Counted from the stretch's first letter, positions 36,230-47,012 are shown. The stretch is 64,000 nucleotides of DNA from Rathayibacter sp. VKM Ac-2804 (GCF_009866655.1 NZ_CP047420.1:3658001-3722000); one strand, 5' to 3'. Numbers and translations are program-made. The notes: a model not told the origin generated them from the letters alone.

Positions 36230-37799
36230 ACGGGTCCCCCTCGGGTGCGGCCCACGCGTCGCGGGGCGTCGGGGCGTCGACGGCGCGCCGCCCCCAGTGG
36301 TGGCTGGCGTCGCGCTCGGCCGCGGCAGTCCCTGCCCGGCCCACGCGCTCGAAGAAGGCGAGGCCGTCGGCGACGCTCATCACCGGCACCAGCGGCGTCA
36401 CCGGCCCGGCGACCGTGTGCACGCGCGCGGAGGCCAACCCGAGCATCCGCTGGAGCGGCCCCTGCTGCACGCCGACGCTCTGCATGCGGGCGAGCGGGAC
36501 GACCGTGACGCGGCGCCAGACGGCACCGCTGCGCAGCACCACGACGTCCTCCGCGAGGCGGAACCCCGTGCGCCGCCAGGAGAACGGGCGCAGCAGCATC
36601 GCCGAGCGGGGCGCGCTGGTGAAGCCGGGGGCGTCGCGGCGGCGCAGCGCGTCGCCGACCGGGGTCGCCTCGGCGCCCTCGTCCGCGCCCGGCAGCAGCA
36701 GCGACAGGACCCGCTCGACCGCGGCGAGATCGCCGACCGGCAGGATCGTCGTGTTCGGCTCGCCGTTCGCACCGCGCGAGGCCGCGTGGCCGGCCCGGTC
36801 GATCTTCACCTGCCACCAGCCGAACGGGCGCCAGAGCAGCGGCTGGGTGATCTCGACCGCGTGGATCCGGCCGGGCGGCAGGGTGTCGCTGCTGGTCGAG
36901 AGCACGCCGTAGCCGACGCGGACGCCGTCGGGCGTCGACGCGATCGAGTAGCGCAGCGAGCGGACGAACTGGCGGACGTAGTAGCTGCCCGAGCCGATCA
37001 GACCGGGCAGGATCGCGAACAGCACGTAGGGCGAGCCGTAGACCGAGGTGAAGACGACGGCGACCACCGACACCAGCAGGAAGAGCGTGAAGCCGCTGAA
37101 CACCAGCGAGCCGAGCAGCCGGCCCGGCGGGATCGAGACGACCGACTCGGGCGGCGCGTCCTCGGCCGGCTCGCCGAACTCCTCGATCCGGCGCGCGAGG
37201 AAGCCGCCGGCCGGGGCCTCCCCCGCGACCGCCTCCCGCTCGCGCACGCCGGAGGCCAGCCGCAGGATGTCGCGGCGGAGGGCGTCGACCAGCCGCGAGC
37301 CGAGGTAGGAGAGCTGCACGTTCGCGTCCTGGCCGGCGACGCTGACCTCGAGCTTGGCCGCGCCGAACAGCCGGGCGAACAGCGGGCGCTGCACCGCGAT
37401 GCCCTGGATGCGGTCGAGCCGCGCGCGGCGGTTGGTGCGGAACAGCACGCCCGAGCGCACCTCGACGATCTCGTCGGTGATGCGGAAGGTGTGCATCCGC
37501 CAGGACAGCCAGAAGGCGAGCACGGCCACGGCGAGACCGGCCGCTACGGCGAGCAGCGCCCAGCCGATCAGCCCGCGGTCGATCAGCGCGTCGACCGGAT
37601 CGCCGCTCTCGTAATCGCCGCCGGGGCCGGGGAGGAAGAGCTCGAGCAGGCGCTCGCGGAGGTTCGTGATGAGGAGGCCGAGGACGACCAGCAGGCCGAT
37701 CCCGCCCTTGAGCACGGGCGTCGCCGGGTGCAGGCGGTGCCACTCCCCGTCGGCGAGGTCGGTCTCGATGCCGCGGACGGCCGCAGGAGCCTCGCTCAC
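36222..37799 (-). CDS. Bacterial PH domain (DUF304/YdbT-like) membrane protein
   Basis: This 525-residue protein is of the YdbT type. Paired N-terminal transmembrane helices (about 30-95) are followed by a bPH_2 domain (MHTFRITDEIVEVRSGVLFR, about 97-165). A second TM pair (about 225-275) and further bPH_2 modules follow at about 280-360 and 400-480 (FRLAEDVVVLRSGAVWRRV). It starts at GTG 37799, overlapping the stop of the smaller PH protein (GTGA), so the two are coupled and likely act as partners (YdbS/YdbT pair). Related proteins affect resistance to membrane-active peptides in Bacillus; the role here is unknown. Confidence 0.87.
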   Translation of the reverse strand: MSEAPAAVRGIETDLADGEWHRLHPATPVLKGGIGLLVVLGLLITNLRERLLELFLPGPGGDYESGDPVDALIDRGLIGWALLAVAAGLAVAVLAFWLSWRMHTFRITDEIVEVRSGVLFRTNRRARLDRIQGIAVQRPLFARLFGAAKLEVSVAGQDANVQLSYLGSRLVDALRRDILRLASGVREREAVAGEAPAGGFLARRIEEFGEPAEDAPPESVVSIPPGRLLGSLVFSGFTLFLLVSVVAVVFTSVYGSPYVLFAILPGLIGSGSYYVRQFVRSLRYSIASTPDGVRVGYGVLSTSSDTLPPGRIHAVEITQPLLWRPFGWWQVKIDRAGHAASRGANGEPNTTILPVGDLAAVERVLSLLLPGADEGAEATPVGDALRRRDAPGFTSAPRSAMLLRPFSWRRTGFRLAEDVVVLRSGAVWRRVTVVPLARMQSVGVQQGPLQRMLGLASARVHTVAGPVTPLVPVMSVADGLAFFERVGRAGTAAAERDASHHWGRRAVDAPTPRDAWAAPEGDPYA

Positions 37800-38476
37800 A
37801 GGCCGGCCCGGCGCGACTCCGCCAGCTCGACGAGCCGATCGCGCAGCTCCTCGGCGTCGCCGTCGACGAGCCCGGGGATGCTGACGCCGGTCGCCGCGGC
37901 GGCGGTCACGAAGCGCAGGTCGGCCAGGCCGAGCGCGCGGGCGAGCGGGCCGCGGTTGACGTCGATCAGCTGCATGCGCCCGTAGGGCACCGAGACGAAG
38001 CGCTGGAACATGATGCCGCGACGGAAGAGCAGGTCGTCCTCGCGCAGCTGGTAGCCGTAGGCGCGAGCACGGCGGGGCGCGACGATCAGCAGCGTGACGG
38101 CGAGGACAGCGGCCGCGAGGACGAGGATCCAGGCCCAGTCGACGCCGATCAGGAGCATCCCGATCGGCATGACGAGGAGCACCGCGCTCGAGACCACGGC
38201 CGAGACGACCTCGACGGCCACGTACTTGGGCGAGACCCGGCGCCACAGGCCGGCCAGGTCGAGGCGGTCGCCCCCGGAGGACCCGGGAGCGGCGGGGTCG
38301 AGCCGGACGCCCTCCTGCTGGACGGCGTCGTGCTCCGGCTGGACCGCCTCGCGCTCCTGCTCGATCGCCGCCTCGCGGATCCGCGCCTCACGACGGCTCA
38401 GCGGCTCCGAGGTCAGCGGCTCCGCGCTCAGCGGCACCGGGGCGGCCGAGGGGGTCGCCTCCTGGTCGTCGGCCAT
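37796..38476 (-). CDS. Bacterial PH domain (YdbS-like) membrane protein
   Basis: This 226-residue protein has an acidic, disordered N-terminus (~70 residues, Glu/Ala-rich), two transmembrane helices at about 90-130 (VSAVVSSAVLLVMPIGMLLI), and one bPH_2 domain at about 140-215 (YGYQLREDDLLFRRGIMFQR; YGRMQLIDVNRGPLAR). SD GGGAGGA precedes the ATG at 38476. It is co-translated with the larger PH protein. The same two-gene order downstream of folK and DUF3180 is usual in actinobacteria. Confidence 0.87.
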   Translation of the reverse strand: MADDQEATPSAAPVPLSAEPLTSEPLSRREARIREAAIEQEREAVQPEHDAVQQEGVRLDPAAPGSSGGDRLDLAGLWRRVSPKYVAVEVVSAVVSSAVLLVMPIGMLLIGVDWAWILVLAAAVLAVTLLIVAPRRARAYGYQLREDDLLFRRGIMFQRFVSVPYGRMQLIDVNRGPLARALGLADLRFVTAAAATGVSIPGLVDGDAEELRDRLVELAESRRAGL

Positions 38477-38516
38477 GATGACGTCCTCCCTGCCTGCGTC
38501 CGAGCGTGCGTCGGCG

Positions 38517-38993
38517 TCAGGCGTGGTTCACCTCGCCGACAGCGGGGTCGTCGTCATCGGTCGGCGGGATGGTGCACAGGTGCTCGGCGACCAGACCGGC
38601 CACCAGCAGGACGATCGCGCCGACGATGGCGGACACGTCCTGCCACACGGAGCCTAGCGAAGGCACCACCGGCCTGCTCAGCAGGTAGACGAGCACCCCG
38701 CCGGACGCCCCGAGCAGCAGCGCGCCGACGAGGCTGGAGGCCTTGGCCAGCACGACCACGCGCATCGCGCGGAAGGGATCGATGGGGCGGCGGAGCGTCC
38801 CCTTCGTCGCACGGTGGATCGGGATCGCGAACCCGATCACGAGCGCCGCGACCACCACGAGCGTGAGCGGGACCGTGAGCGGCGGGATCAGCACCGGGCG
38901 CCCCGCGGCGGCGATCGCCAGGTCGATCAGGAAGCCGACGACGGCCCCGGCGAGGCCGAGGCCGAGCAGGGAGCTGATGCGGGTGCGCTTCAC
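38517..38993 (-). CDS. DUF3180 membrane protein
   Basis: This 158-residue four-helix membrane protein of the actinobacterial DUF3180 family starts VKRTRISSLLGLGLAGAVVG. It has a pair of helices before and after a conserved central cytoplasmic loop (RPIDPFRAMRVVVLAKASSL, about 75-95), with a terminal acidic tail. GTG at 38993 overlaps the folK stop (GTGA). The family nearly always follows folK; its function is unknown. Confidence 0.88.
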   Translation of the reverse strand: MKRTRISSLLGLGLAGAVVGFLIDLAIAAAGRPVLIPPLTVPLTLVVVAALVIGFAIPIHRATKGTLRRPIDPFRAMRVVVLAKASSLVGALLLGASGGVLVYLLSRPVVPSLGSVWQDVSAIVGAIVLLVAGLVAEHLCTIPPTDDDDPAVGEVNHA

Positions 38994-39628
38994 GGAGTGC
39001 TGCTCTCGGGGTCGGTGCGGCCGGGGGCGGTGCTCGGTGCGGTGGTGGTCGTTCCGCGGGAGGCGTCTCCCGAGGACCGCGTGCGCCGCCACGCTATCGC
39101 CTCGGGCCGGTCGGTCACCCGGTCCGTCGCTCTCGCGCGGAGCTCCGCGACCGGTCCGCGCCCCGGCAGGACGGCGTGCGGGTCGACGTCGAGCCACGGC
39201 TCCAGCACGAAGGCGCGCTCGCCGGCGCGGGGGTGCGGGAGCGTGAGGTGCGCGTCGTCGCGGACGACCCCGCCGACGGCGACGACGTCGATGTCGAGTG
39301 TGCGGTCGCCCCAGCGCTCCTCGCCCTCGCCGCGGACCCGCCCGCCCGCGCTCTCGATCGCGGCGGTGGCGGCGAGCAGGTCGTCCGGCTCGAGGGTCGT
39401 CGATCCGATGACCACGGTGTTGAAGTAGGCGGGCGCGTCCTCGTCGACGCCGTCGAGCTTCCAGGCCGGCGACTCGACCACCTTCGACACGGCGTCGATC
39501 CGGAGCCCGGGTGTCGTCGCGAGGGACCGGACGGCGGTCTCGAGGTGCGCGAGCCGGTCGCCCAGGTTGCTGCCCAGGGCGAGGACGACGCGGCGCTCGG
39601 GGAGCAGCCGCTGCGGCCGGGGCCTCAC
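38990..39628 (-). CDS. folK: 2-amino-4-hydroxy-6-hydroxymethyldihydropteridine diphosphokinase
   Basis: This 212-residue HPPK transfers pyrophosphate to 6-hydroxymethyl-7,8-dihydropterin before the dihydropteroate synthase step. Core motifs are VVLALGSNLGDRLAHL (about 14-29), the Mg-binding WGDRTLDIDVV (about 105-115) and LTLPHPRAGERAFVLEPW. The fold ends near residue 170; the last ~35 residues are Arg/Ser/Thr-rich and probably disordered, an extension over the usual 160-170. GTG start overlaps the folB stop (GTGA). Confidence 0.95.
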   Translation of the reverse strand: MRPRPQRLLPERRVVLALGSNLGDRLAHLETAVRSLATTPGLRIDAVSKVVESPAWKLDGVDEDAPAYFNTVVIGSTTLEPDDLLAATAAIESAGGRVRGEGEERWGDRTLDIDVVAVGGVVRDDAHLTLPHPRAGERAFVLEPWLDVDPHAVLPGRGPVAELRARATDRVTDRPEAIAWRRTRSSGDASRGTTTTAPSTAPGRTDPESSTP

Positions 39629-40047
39629 GGGCGGACCCGGGTGATCTGCACGGCGACGTCGTCGAACGGCAGCGGGATGGGCGCGTCGGGCTTGTGCACG
39701 GTGATCCGCACCACCTCGGCGGCAGCGAAGCTCAGGGCGACCGCGGCGAGGCGCTCGGCGACGGTCTCGATCAGGTCGACCGGGTCGCGGGTGACGGCGT
39801 CCGCCAGGGCGATCGCCAGCTCGCCGTAGTGCACCGTCTCGGCCAGAGCGTCACCGCTCGCGGCAGGGGCGAGGTCGAGCCAGACCGTCGCGTCGATGAC
39901 GAAGTCCTGGCCGTTCTCGCGCTCGAAGTCGAAGACGCCGTGGTGCGCGCGCACCCGCAGCCCCGTCAGGGTGATCGAGTCGCGCAGGGCGAGCGCGGCG
40001 GCGTCGAGACGCGGCGCAGTGGCGGCGGCGCGGGCGGGGTCGGTCAC
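39625..40047 (-). CDS. folB: Dihydroneopterin aldolase
   Basis: This 140-residue FolB cleaves 7,8-dihydroneopterin to hydroxymethyldihydropterin and glycolaldehyde. After a ~20-residue Ala-rich leader it shows the family core: ITLTGLRVRAHHGVFDFE (active-site Glu), VHYGELA and LIETVAERLA. GTG start at 40047 overlaps the folP stop (GTGA), continuing a chain of coupled genes. Confidence 0.95.
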   Translation of the reverse strand: MTDPARAAATAPRLDAAALALRDSITLTGLRVRAHHGVFDFERENGQDFVIDATVWLDLAPAASGDALAETVHYGELAIALADAVTRDPVDLIETVAERLAAVALSFAAAEVVRITVHKPDAPIPLPFDDVAVQITRVRP

Positions 40048-40904
40048 GGGAGCTCCTCCTGGAGGCGGGCGCCGAGCGCGAGGGCGCGGGCGCTCGAGCG
40101 GACGTCGTGCACCCGGACGCCCCAGGCGCCGCGGTCGACGGCGGCGAGGCTCAGCAGCGCCGTCACGTCGTCGCGCTCCGCGGCGGTCGAGCCGGCCGGC
40201 GCGAAGGGCGCGAGGAAGCGCTTGCGCGAGTGGCCCACCAGCACCGGCAGCCCGAGCGAGACGATCGCGTCCAGGTGGACGAGCAGCGCCCAGTCGTGGC
40301 CGCCGTCCTTCGCGAAGCCGAGACCGGGGTCGAGGATCAGGTGCTCGTCGCGGATCCCGGCCGCTCGGGCGGCGTCGACGCGGCGCTCGAGCTCGGAGCG
40401 CACCTCGGCCACCACGTCGGCGTAGGAGGCGAGCGCCGTCATCCCCGCACTGTGGCCGCGCCAGTGCATCGCGATGTAGACCGCTCCGCGCTCGGCGACG
40501 AGCGGGAGCATCGCCGGGTCGGCGAGCCCGCCGGAGACGTCGTTGACGACGACCGCGCCCGCGTCGAGCGCGGCCTCGGCGGTCGCCGCGCTCATCGTGT
40601 CGATGCTCACGCGGACGCCCTCGGCCGCGAGGGCGCGGACCACGGGGAGCACGCGGGCCTGCTCGGCTGCGGCGTCGACGCGCGCGGCACCGGGCCGGGT
40701 CGACTCGCCGCCGACGTCGACGACGTCCGCACCGAAGGAGGCCGGCCCCTCCCCCGAGGGCCGGGTCATGCCGATCCCGTGCCGGACCGCGTCGTCGACG
40801 GAGAGCCAGCGGCCGCCGTCGCTGAAGGAGTCGGGGGTGACGTTGAGGATCCCGAGGAGGGCGGCGCGGTGGCCGGGGACGAGATCGGTGACGACGGGAC
40901 CCAC
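40044..40904 (-). CDS. folP: Dihydropteroate synthase
   Basis: This 286-residue DHPS joins hydroxymethyldihydropterin-PP with p-aminobenzoate and is the target of sulfonamides. Signatures are GILNVTPDSFSDGGRW (about 18-33), VVDVGGESTRPGAARV (about 60-75), SIDTMSA, NDVSGG, the DPGLGFAKDGGH loop, and LVGHSRKRFL (about 220). Relative to E. coli FolP the segment between the first two signatures is about 8 residues longer (TRPSGEGPASF), near the pABA-side loop. GTG start at 40904 is 1 nt from the folE stop. Confidence 0.96.
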   Translation of the reverse strand: MGPVVTDLVPGHRAALLGILNVTPDSFSDGGRWLSVDDAVRHGIGMTRPSGEGPASFGADVVDVGGESTRPGAARVDAAAEQARVLPVVRALAAEGVRVSIDTMSAATAEAALDAGAVVVNDVSGGLADPAMLPLVAERGAVYIAMHWRGHSAGMTALASYADVVAEVRSELERRVDAARAAGIRDEHLILDPGLGFAKDGGHDWALLVHLDAIVSLGLPVLVGHSRKRFLAPFAPAGSTAAERDDVTALLSLAAVDRGAWGVRVHDVRSSARALALGARLQEELP

Positions 40905-40905
40905 G

Positions 40906-41496
40906 TCAGACCTCCCGCGCGGCGCCGATCAGCGCGATGATCTCGGCGCGGGCGGCGGGGTCGGCGAGGGTGCCGCGCGCGGCGACGGTGACGGTCGAGC
41001 TCGCGGTCTGCCGGGCTCCGCGCATCCGCACGCAGCCGTGCTCGGCGTCCACGACGACCAGCACGCCCTCGGGCGAGAGGCCGGCGTCCAGGACGTCCGC
41101 GATCTGCTCGGTGAGGCGCTCCTGGAGCTGCGGGCGCGAGGCGACGGTCTCGACGACCCGTGGCAGCTTGCCGAGCCCGACGACGCGCTCGCCGGCGCGG
41201 TAGGCGATGTGCGCGACGCCGGCGAAGGGCAGCAGGTGGTGCTCGCAGACCGAGCGGAACGCGAGGTCGCGCACGACGACCGTCTGCGTCGCGGGCGGCT
41301 GCTCCCCCTCCTCGACGACGGCGAACGTCTCGGCGAGGTGGACGGCCGGGTCGAGGTCGAACTCGCCGAAGAACTCCTCGTAGGAGTCGGCGAAGCGCTG
41401 CGGCGTCGTCGCGAGCCCCTCGCGGCCCGGGTCCTCCCCGATGGCCGCGAGGAGCTCGGCGACGGCGGCCTCGATGCGCGCCCTGTCGACCGGCAC
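40906..41496 (-). CDS. folE: GTP cyclohydrolase I
   Basis: This 196-residue homodecameric enzyme converts GTP to 7,8-dihydroneopterin triphosphate, the first step of folate synthesis. Zn-binding residues are in SVCEHHLLPF (about 83-92) and HGCVRMRG (about 153). GLGKLPRVVE and RPQLQERLTEQI are conserved. GTG start at 41496 follows CAGGA, 7 nt after the ftsH stop. Confidence 0.97.
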   Translation of the reverse strand: MPVDRARIEAAVAELLAAIGEDPGREGLATTPQRFADSYEEFFGEFDLDPAVHLAETFAVVEEGEQPPATQTVVVRDLAFRSVCEHHLLPFAGVAHIAYRAGERVVGLGKLPRVVETVASRPQLQERLTEQIADVLDAGLSPEGVLVVVDAEHGCVRMRGARQTASSTVTVAARGTLADPAARAEIIALIGAAREV

Positions 41497-41503
41497 GGTC
41501 CTG

Positions 41504-43516
<2,013 letters not shown>

Positions 43517-43650
43517 GAATGTTGCGGGCGCAGGCCCGGCACCTTTCTGACGAGGAAATGTGAGTGTCAGGCTACCTCCCGCTCTCTGAGCGCGCGCCAC
43601 GCGTTCGCCCTGGGCGGAGGAAGCGTCGGCTGGGCGCTCGGCCCCCTCTT

Positions 43651-43830
43651 CATGCTGATCGAGCAGCCCGCGCAGCGGGCGTATCGAGATCCACCGGCGT
43701 CAGAAGACGAGTCTGCAGACCCGCCCTGCTGGGGACGGCGGGTCTCGATACGCCCCTGCGGGGCTACTCGACCAGCACGACGCTCACCACCGGGACGCGG
43801 AGCGGCTTCGCGGCTGCTCGACCAGCGTGC
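43651..43830. repeat. Palindromic intergenic repeat cluster R4 (composite)
   Basis: A forward unit (43651-43695), an inverted unit (43737-43778) and a partial inverted unit (43804-43830) fill the gap between ftsH and the YhgE gene. Units plus the 41-nt spacer match R3 at 35380-35508 almost base for base, including GCGTCAGAA and CTGCAGA in the spacer. Nothing else is seen in the 327-nt gap besides the ftsH promoter region. Confidence 0.9.
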
Positions 43831-43843
43831 TGAGCCGCTCCGG

Positions 43844-46276
43844 TCAGGCCGTCTCGAGCAGCGGCTCCGGGTCGCGCAGCGCCGGGGTCAGTCCGCGGCG
43901 GCGGCGGGCGGCGGCCAGCACGGTGACGGCGAGGGCGCCGAGCAGCCAGAGCGAGAGCACCAGCACGGCGTTCGCGACGCCGATGCTCCCGCCGGCGATC
44001 AGGGAGCGGAACGCCTCGACCGTGTAGGTCAGCGGCAGCACCCCGTGCAGCGCCTGGAAGAAGGCGGGCGCCGTCTCGATCGGATAGGTGCCGCCGGCCG
44101 AGGAGAGCTGGAGCACGATCAGCAGCAGCGCGAGGAAGCGACCCGGGGCGTCGAGCAGGGCGATCAGCGCCTGGTTGATCGCGACGAAGGTCAGGCTGGT
44201 GAGGACCGCGATCCCCATCAGCGCGGGGAGCTGCGCCATGTCGACGCCGACGCCGAAGCGGATCACCAGCGCGGCGAGCACGCCCTGCGCCACCGCCATC
44301 AGCGCACCCGGGAGGTAGCTGCGCAGCGCGATCACCCAGGCGGGCCGGCGGGCGGCCAGCAGGCGCTCGCTCAGCGGCGCGCTCATCAGGTAGAAGGCGA
44401 GGGCGCCGACCCAGAGCGCGAGAGCCATGAAGTAGGGCGCGAGTCCGGAGCCGTACTCGGGCACGCGGTTCAGCCGCTCGGTGTCGAGTGCGACGGGAGC
44501 CGCGGCGACGGCGCTCAGCGAGTCCGCCTGGTCCGCCGTGTAGGACGGGACGTCGGCGGCGCCGTCGGCCAGCTTCCCGGACAGCGTCTCGGAGCCGGTC
44601 GCGAGCGAGTCGATGCCCGAGGCGAGGCTGCCGGCGCCGGTCGCGGCGTCCGCGGTGCCCTCCGCCGCTCCGGCGGCACCGGTGGCGAGGGTGTCGGAGC
44701 CGGAGGCGAGGGTCGCCGTGCCCGAGGCGAGCGCGCCGGCCCCGCTCGCGGCGGAGTCGAGGCCGCTCGTCAGCGGGTCGACGCTGCCGGCGAGGGTGCC
44801 GGCGAGGGTGCCGGTGCCGGCGGCGACCTGCGCCGCTCCGGAGTCGAGGGAGGCGGCGCCGGTCGCGAGGGACTGCGCCCCGGTGCTGAGCGACTGCGCG
44901 CCGGAGTCGGCGGACGCCGCTCCGGAGGCGAGGGACTGCACGCCCGTCGTGAGGTCCGCAGCGCCGGAGGAGACGGAGGCGGCACCGGCCGCGAGCGCGG
45001 TCAGACCGCCGGAGGAGTCGCCGACGAGCGCCGAGGAGCCCGCGGCGAGGCTCTGCGCGCCCTGGTCCGCGGCGGTCGCACCGGCCGAGACCCCGGCGGC
45101 CCCCGTCTCGAGCTGCGTGAGGAGCGCGAGGCGCTCGGCGTCGGTGAGAGTGCCGTAGCCCGCGATCAGCGACTGGAGACCGGTGTCGACCGACGCCGCT
45201 CCCGTGGCCAGCGCGGGAGTGCTCGCGGCGAGCGCCGCCGAGCCGTCCCGCAGCGTCCCGGCTCCGTCGAGCGCTGCCGTCGCCCCGTCGGAGACGGAGG
45301 AGGCGCCGTCCGCGAGGGTCTGAGCACCCGCCGCCGCTGTCGTCGCTCCGGAGGACAGCGCGGCGGTGCCGGTGGCGAGGCTCGCCGCTCCGGTCGCGAG
45401 GTCCGCGGCGCCCCCGTCGAGGGTCTGCGCGCCCGAGGCGACCGACCGAGCGCCGGTGTCCAGCGCGGCGGCGGACGACGGCAGCGCGGCCGTCCCGTCC
45501 GCCAGCTGCTGCAGCCCGGAGGAGAGGGTCGCCGCACCGTCCGCGGCGGAGTCGGCGCCGGCGCGGAGCGAGTCCGCTCCGGTCGCGAGCTGTGCCGTGC
45601 CGTCCTGGAGCTGCTCGAGGCCGACGACGAGCTCATCCGAGCCGCTCGACGCGGTGGCCGCGCCGTCAGCGAGCTGCGTCGCACCGTCGGCGGCCTGCTC
45701 GAGGCTGTCGTGCACGTCCGTGAAGCCGACGTAGACGTTCTTCAGGTAGCTCTCGCCGACCTGCTTCTCCAGCGTCTGCGTGACGGTGCTGCCGATCGTC
45801 GCGGCGATGTTGCCGACGATCAGGTTGGCGCCGTCGTTCGTCGCGATGGAGAGCCGGGCCGCGGTCGCCGCCGACGGGTCGTCCCCGCCGACCGAGGCGA
45901 CGTCGGCCGAGAAGCCGGCCGGCACCGTCAGCACCGCGTACACGGCTCCGGAGGCGAGCTCGCTCGCGGCCTCGTCGGCGTCGGTCCGCGTCCAGGCGAA
46001 GTTCGAGGAGGACGTGCTCGACGTCAGCTCGTCGGTCAGCGCGTCGCCGAGGGCGAGGGCCGAGCCGTCGGACGCGGTCGCGCCGGTGTCCTCGTTCACG
46101 ATCGCCGCGGGAACGGTGTCGAGGTGGTGGGTCGGGTCGAGGTTCGCCGAGGTCAGCAGTCCCGCGTAGATCAGCGGGATGAGCGCGATCGCGGAGAAGA
46201 CGACGACGAGGCGCGGGGAGACGGAGCGCAGTCGGTGGAGGAGGCGGGGTGAGCGGCGGGCGGCGGAGGCGGGCAT
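43844..46276 (-). CDS. YhgE/Pip-family membrane protein
   Basis: This 810-residue ABC-2-like membrane protein has TM1 at about 23-43 (VVFSAIALIPLIYAGLL) and an extracytoplasmic domain (about 50-190). A ~385-residue stretch of degenerate 7- and 11-residue repeats of the L-x-x-G-A-x-x-L-A-S/D-G-A kind (about 190-575) should form a long helical/coiled stalk. A C-terminal membrane domain of about five or six helices (600-790) follows. Family members include the lactococcal phage infection protein and ESX-like transport factors. SD AGAAGG precedes the ATG. It is co-transcribed with the TetR gene 7 nt upstream, which likely represses it. It could be an exporter of a hydrophobic compound or protein. 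Confidence 0.88.
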   Translation of the reverse strand: MPASAARRSPRLLHRLRSVSPRLVVVFSAIALIPLIYAGLLTSANLDPTHHLDTVPAAIVNEDTGATASDGSALALGDALTDELTSSTSSSNFAWTRTDADEAASELASGAVYAVLTVPAGFSADVASVGGDDPSAATAARLSIATNDGANLIVGNIAATIGSTVTQTLEKQVGESYLKNVYVGFTDVHDSLEQAADGATQLADGAATASSGSDELVVGLEQLQDGTAQLATGADSLRAGADSAADGAATLSSGLQQLADGTAALPSSAAALDTGARSVASGAQTLDGGAADLATGAASLATGTAALSSGATTAAAGAQTLADGASSVSDGATAALDGAGTLRDGSAALAASTPALATGAASVDTGLQSLIAGYGTLTDAERLALLTQLETGAAGVSAGATAADQGAQSLAAGSSALVGDSSGGLTALAAGAASVSSGAADLTTGVQSLASGAASADSGAQSLSTGAQSLATGAASLDSGAAQVAAGTGTLAGTLAGSVDPLTSGLDSAASGAGALASGTATLASGSDTLATGAAGAAEGTADAATGAGSLASGIDSLATGSETLSGKLADGAADVPSYTADQADSLSAVAAAPVALDTERLNRVPEYGSGLAPYFMALALWVGALAFYLMSAPLSERLLAARRPAWVIALRSYLPGALMAVAQGVLAALVIRFGVGVDMAQLPALMGIAVLTSLTFVAINQALIALLDAPGRFLALLLIVLQLSSAGGTYPIETAPAFFQALHGVLPLTYTVEAFRSLIAGGSIGVANAVLVLSLWLLGALAVTVLAAARRRRGLTPALRDPEPLLETA

Positions 46277-46283
46277 GGTCCTT

Positions 46284-46886
46284 CTACTTCGAGGAGTCGG
46301 TGACGAGGGCGGTGAGGCGCGTCGTCGCGACTCCGGTGACGAGGAGCTCGGCGATCTCGGCCGAGGCGGCGGCGGCGGAGCGGCGGTCGTCGCCGTCGAG
46401 CAGCCAGCCGACGACGAGCCAGACGGTCCCCGCGCTGAGGAACACGGCGAAGCGCTCGACCCTGGCGCGGTCCCCCGCCTCCTCGGCGGCCAGCGGCGAG
46501 AAGGTGAGCAGCCGCTGCGCGAGGAAGGCGACGACCGACTCCTGGACGGAGCGGGCCGTGCCGCCGCTCAGCGCGCGGCGGTAGAAGTCGGCGTGCTCGA
46601 GGAGTCCCGAGAGCAGGCCGTGGACGACGCGGGGCACCGCGGTCTCCCAGACGTCGAGCGGCGACGGCGGCACGACCTCGGCGAAGAGCGCGTGCATCCG
46701 CTCGAGCGCGGCGGCCTCGAGCAACGAGGGGACGTCGCCGAAGTGCTGGTAGAAGGTCGGCCGGCTGACCCGGGCGGCGGCGCAGAGGTCGGTGATCGAC
46801 GGCTGGTCGTCGCCGGGGCGATCGAGGGCGGTGGTGATCGCGGCGATCAGCTGATCGCGCGAGCGGGCGAGGCGGGGGTCGGCCAT
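46284..46886 (-). CDS. TetR-family transcriptional repressor
   Basis: This 200-residue TetR regulator has an N-terminal helix-turn-helix at about residues 10-55 (LIAAITTALDRPG; ITDLCAAARVSRPTFYQHFG), followed by a mostly helical ligand-binding domain. ATG 46886 follows AAAGGAGG. An A/T-rich palindrome lies in the promoter at 46895-46928. It is the first gene of a two-gene operon with the YhgE/Pip protein, so it probably senses that transporter's substrate. Confidence 0.9.
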   Translation of the reverse strand: MADPRLARSRDQLIAAITTALDRPGDDQPSITDLCAAARVSRPTFYQHFGDVPSLLEAAALERMHALFAEVVPPSPLDVWETAVPRVVHGLLSGLLEHADFYRRALSGGTARSVQESVVAFLAQRLLTFSPLAAEEAGDRARVERFAVFLSAGTVWLVVGWLLDGDDRRSAAAASAEIAELLVTGVATTRLTALVTDSSK

Positions 46887-46894
46887 GACGCCTC

Positions 46895-46928
46895 CTTTAC
46901 GTTCGTAATTTACATTACATCCGTAAAG
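46895..46928 (-). promoter_or_regulatory. Operator/promoter of the TetR-YhgE operon
   Basis: Outer arms CTTTACG / CGTAAAG (46895-46901 and 46922-46928) enclose an inner repeat GTAAT-TTAC-ATTAC (46905-46918). This is among the most A/T-rich stretches of the window. It overlaps the likely promoter and the ribosome-binding site of the TetR gene, suiting autorepression. Confidence 0.65.
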
Positions 46929-46950
46929 CAGTCAGGGGAAGGCATCCCGT

Positions 46951-46996
46951 CATGCTCATCGAGCAGCCCGCTCAGCGGGCGCAGCGGGATCCACCG
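46951..46996. repeat. Palindromic intergenic repeat R5 (diverged)
   Basis: A forward unit starts CATGCTCATCGAGCAGCCCG but its end has changed to GCAGCGGGATCCACC instead of GTATCGAGATCCACC. It lies between the TetR promoter and the DAG kinase stop. Confidence 0.8.
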
Positions 46997-47012
46997 GGCC
47001 AGCGGTCGGGTC

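Noticed and set aside
44600..45660. Regular repeats that could suggest a CRISPR array or tandem repeat locus
   Set aside because: The repeats are degenerate, in frame and part of the YhgE/Pip stalk; there are no constant repeats with unique spacers and no cas genes.
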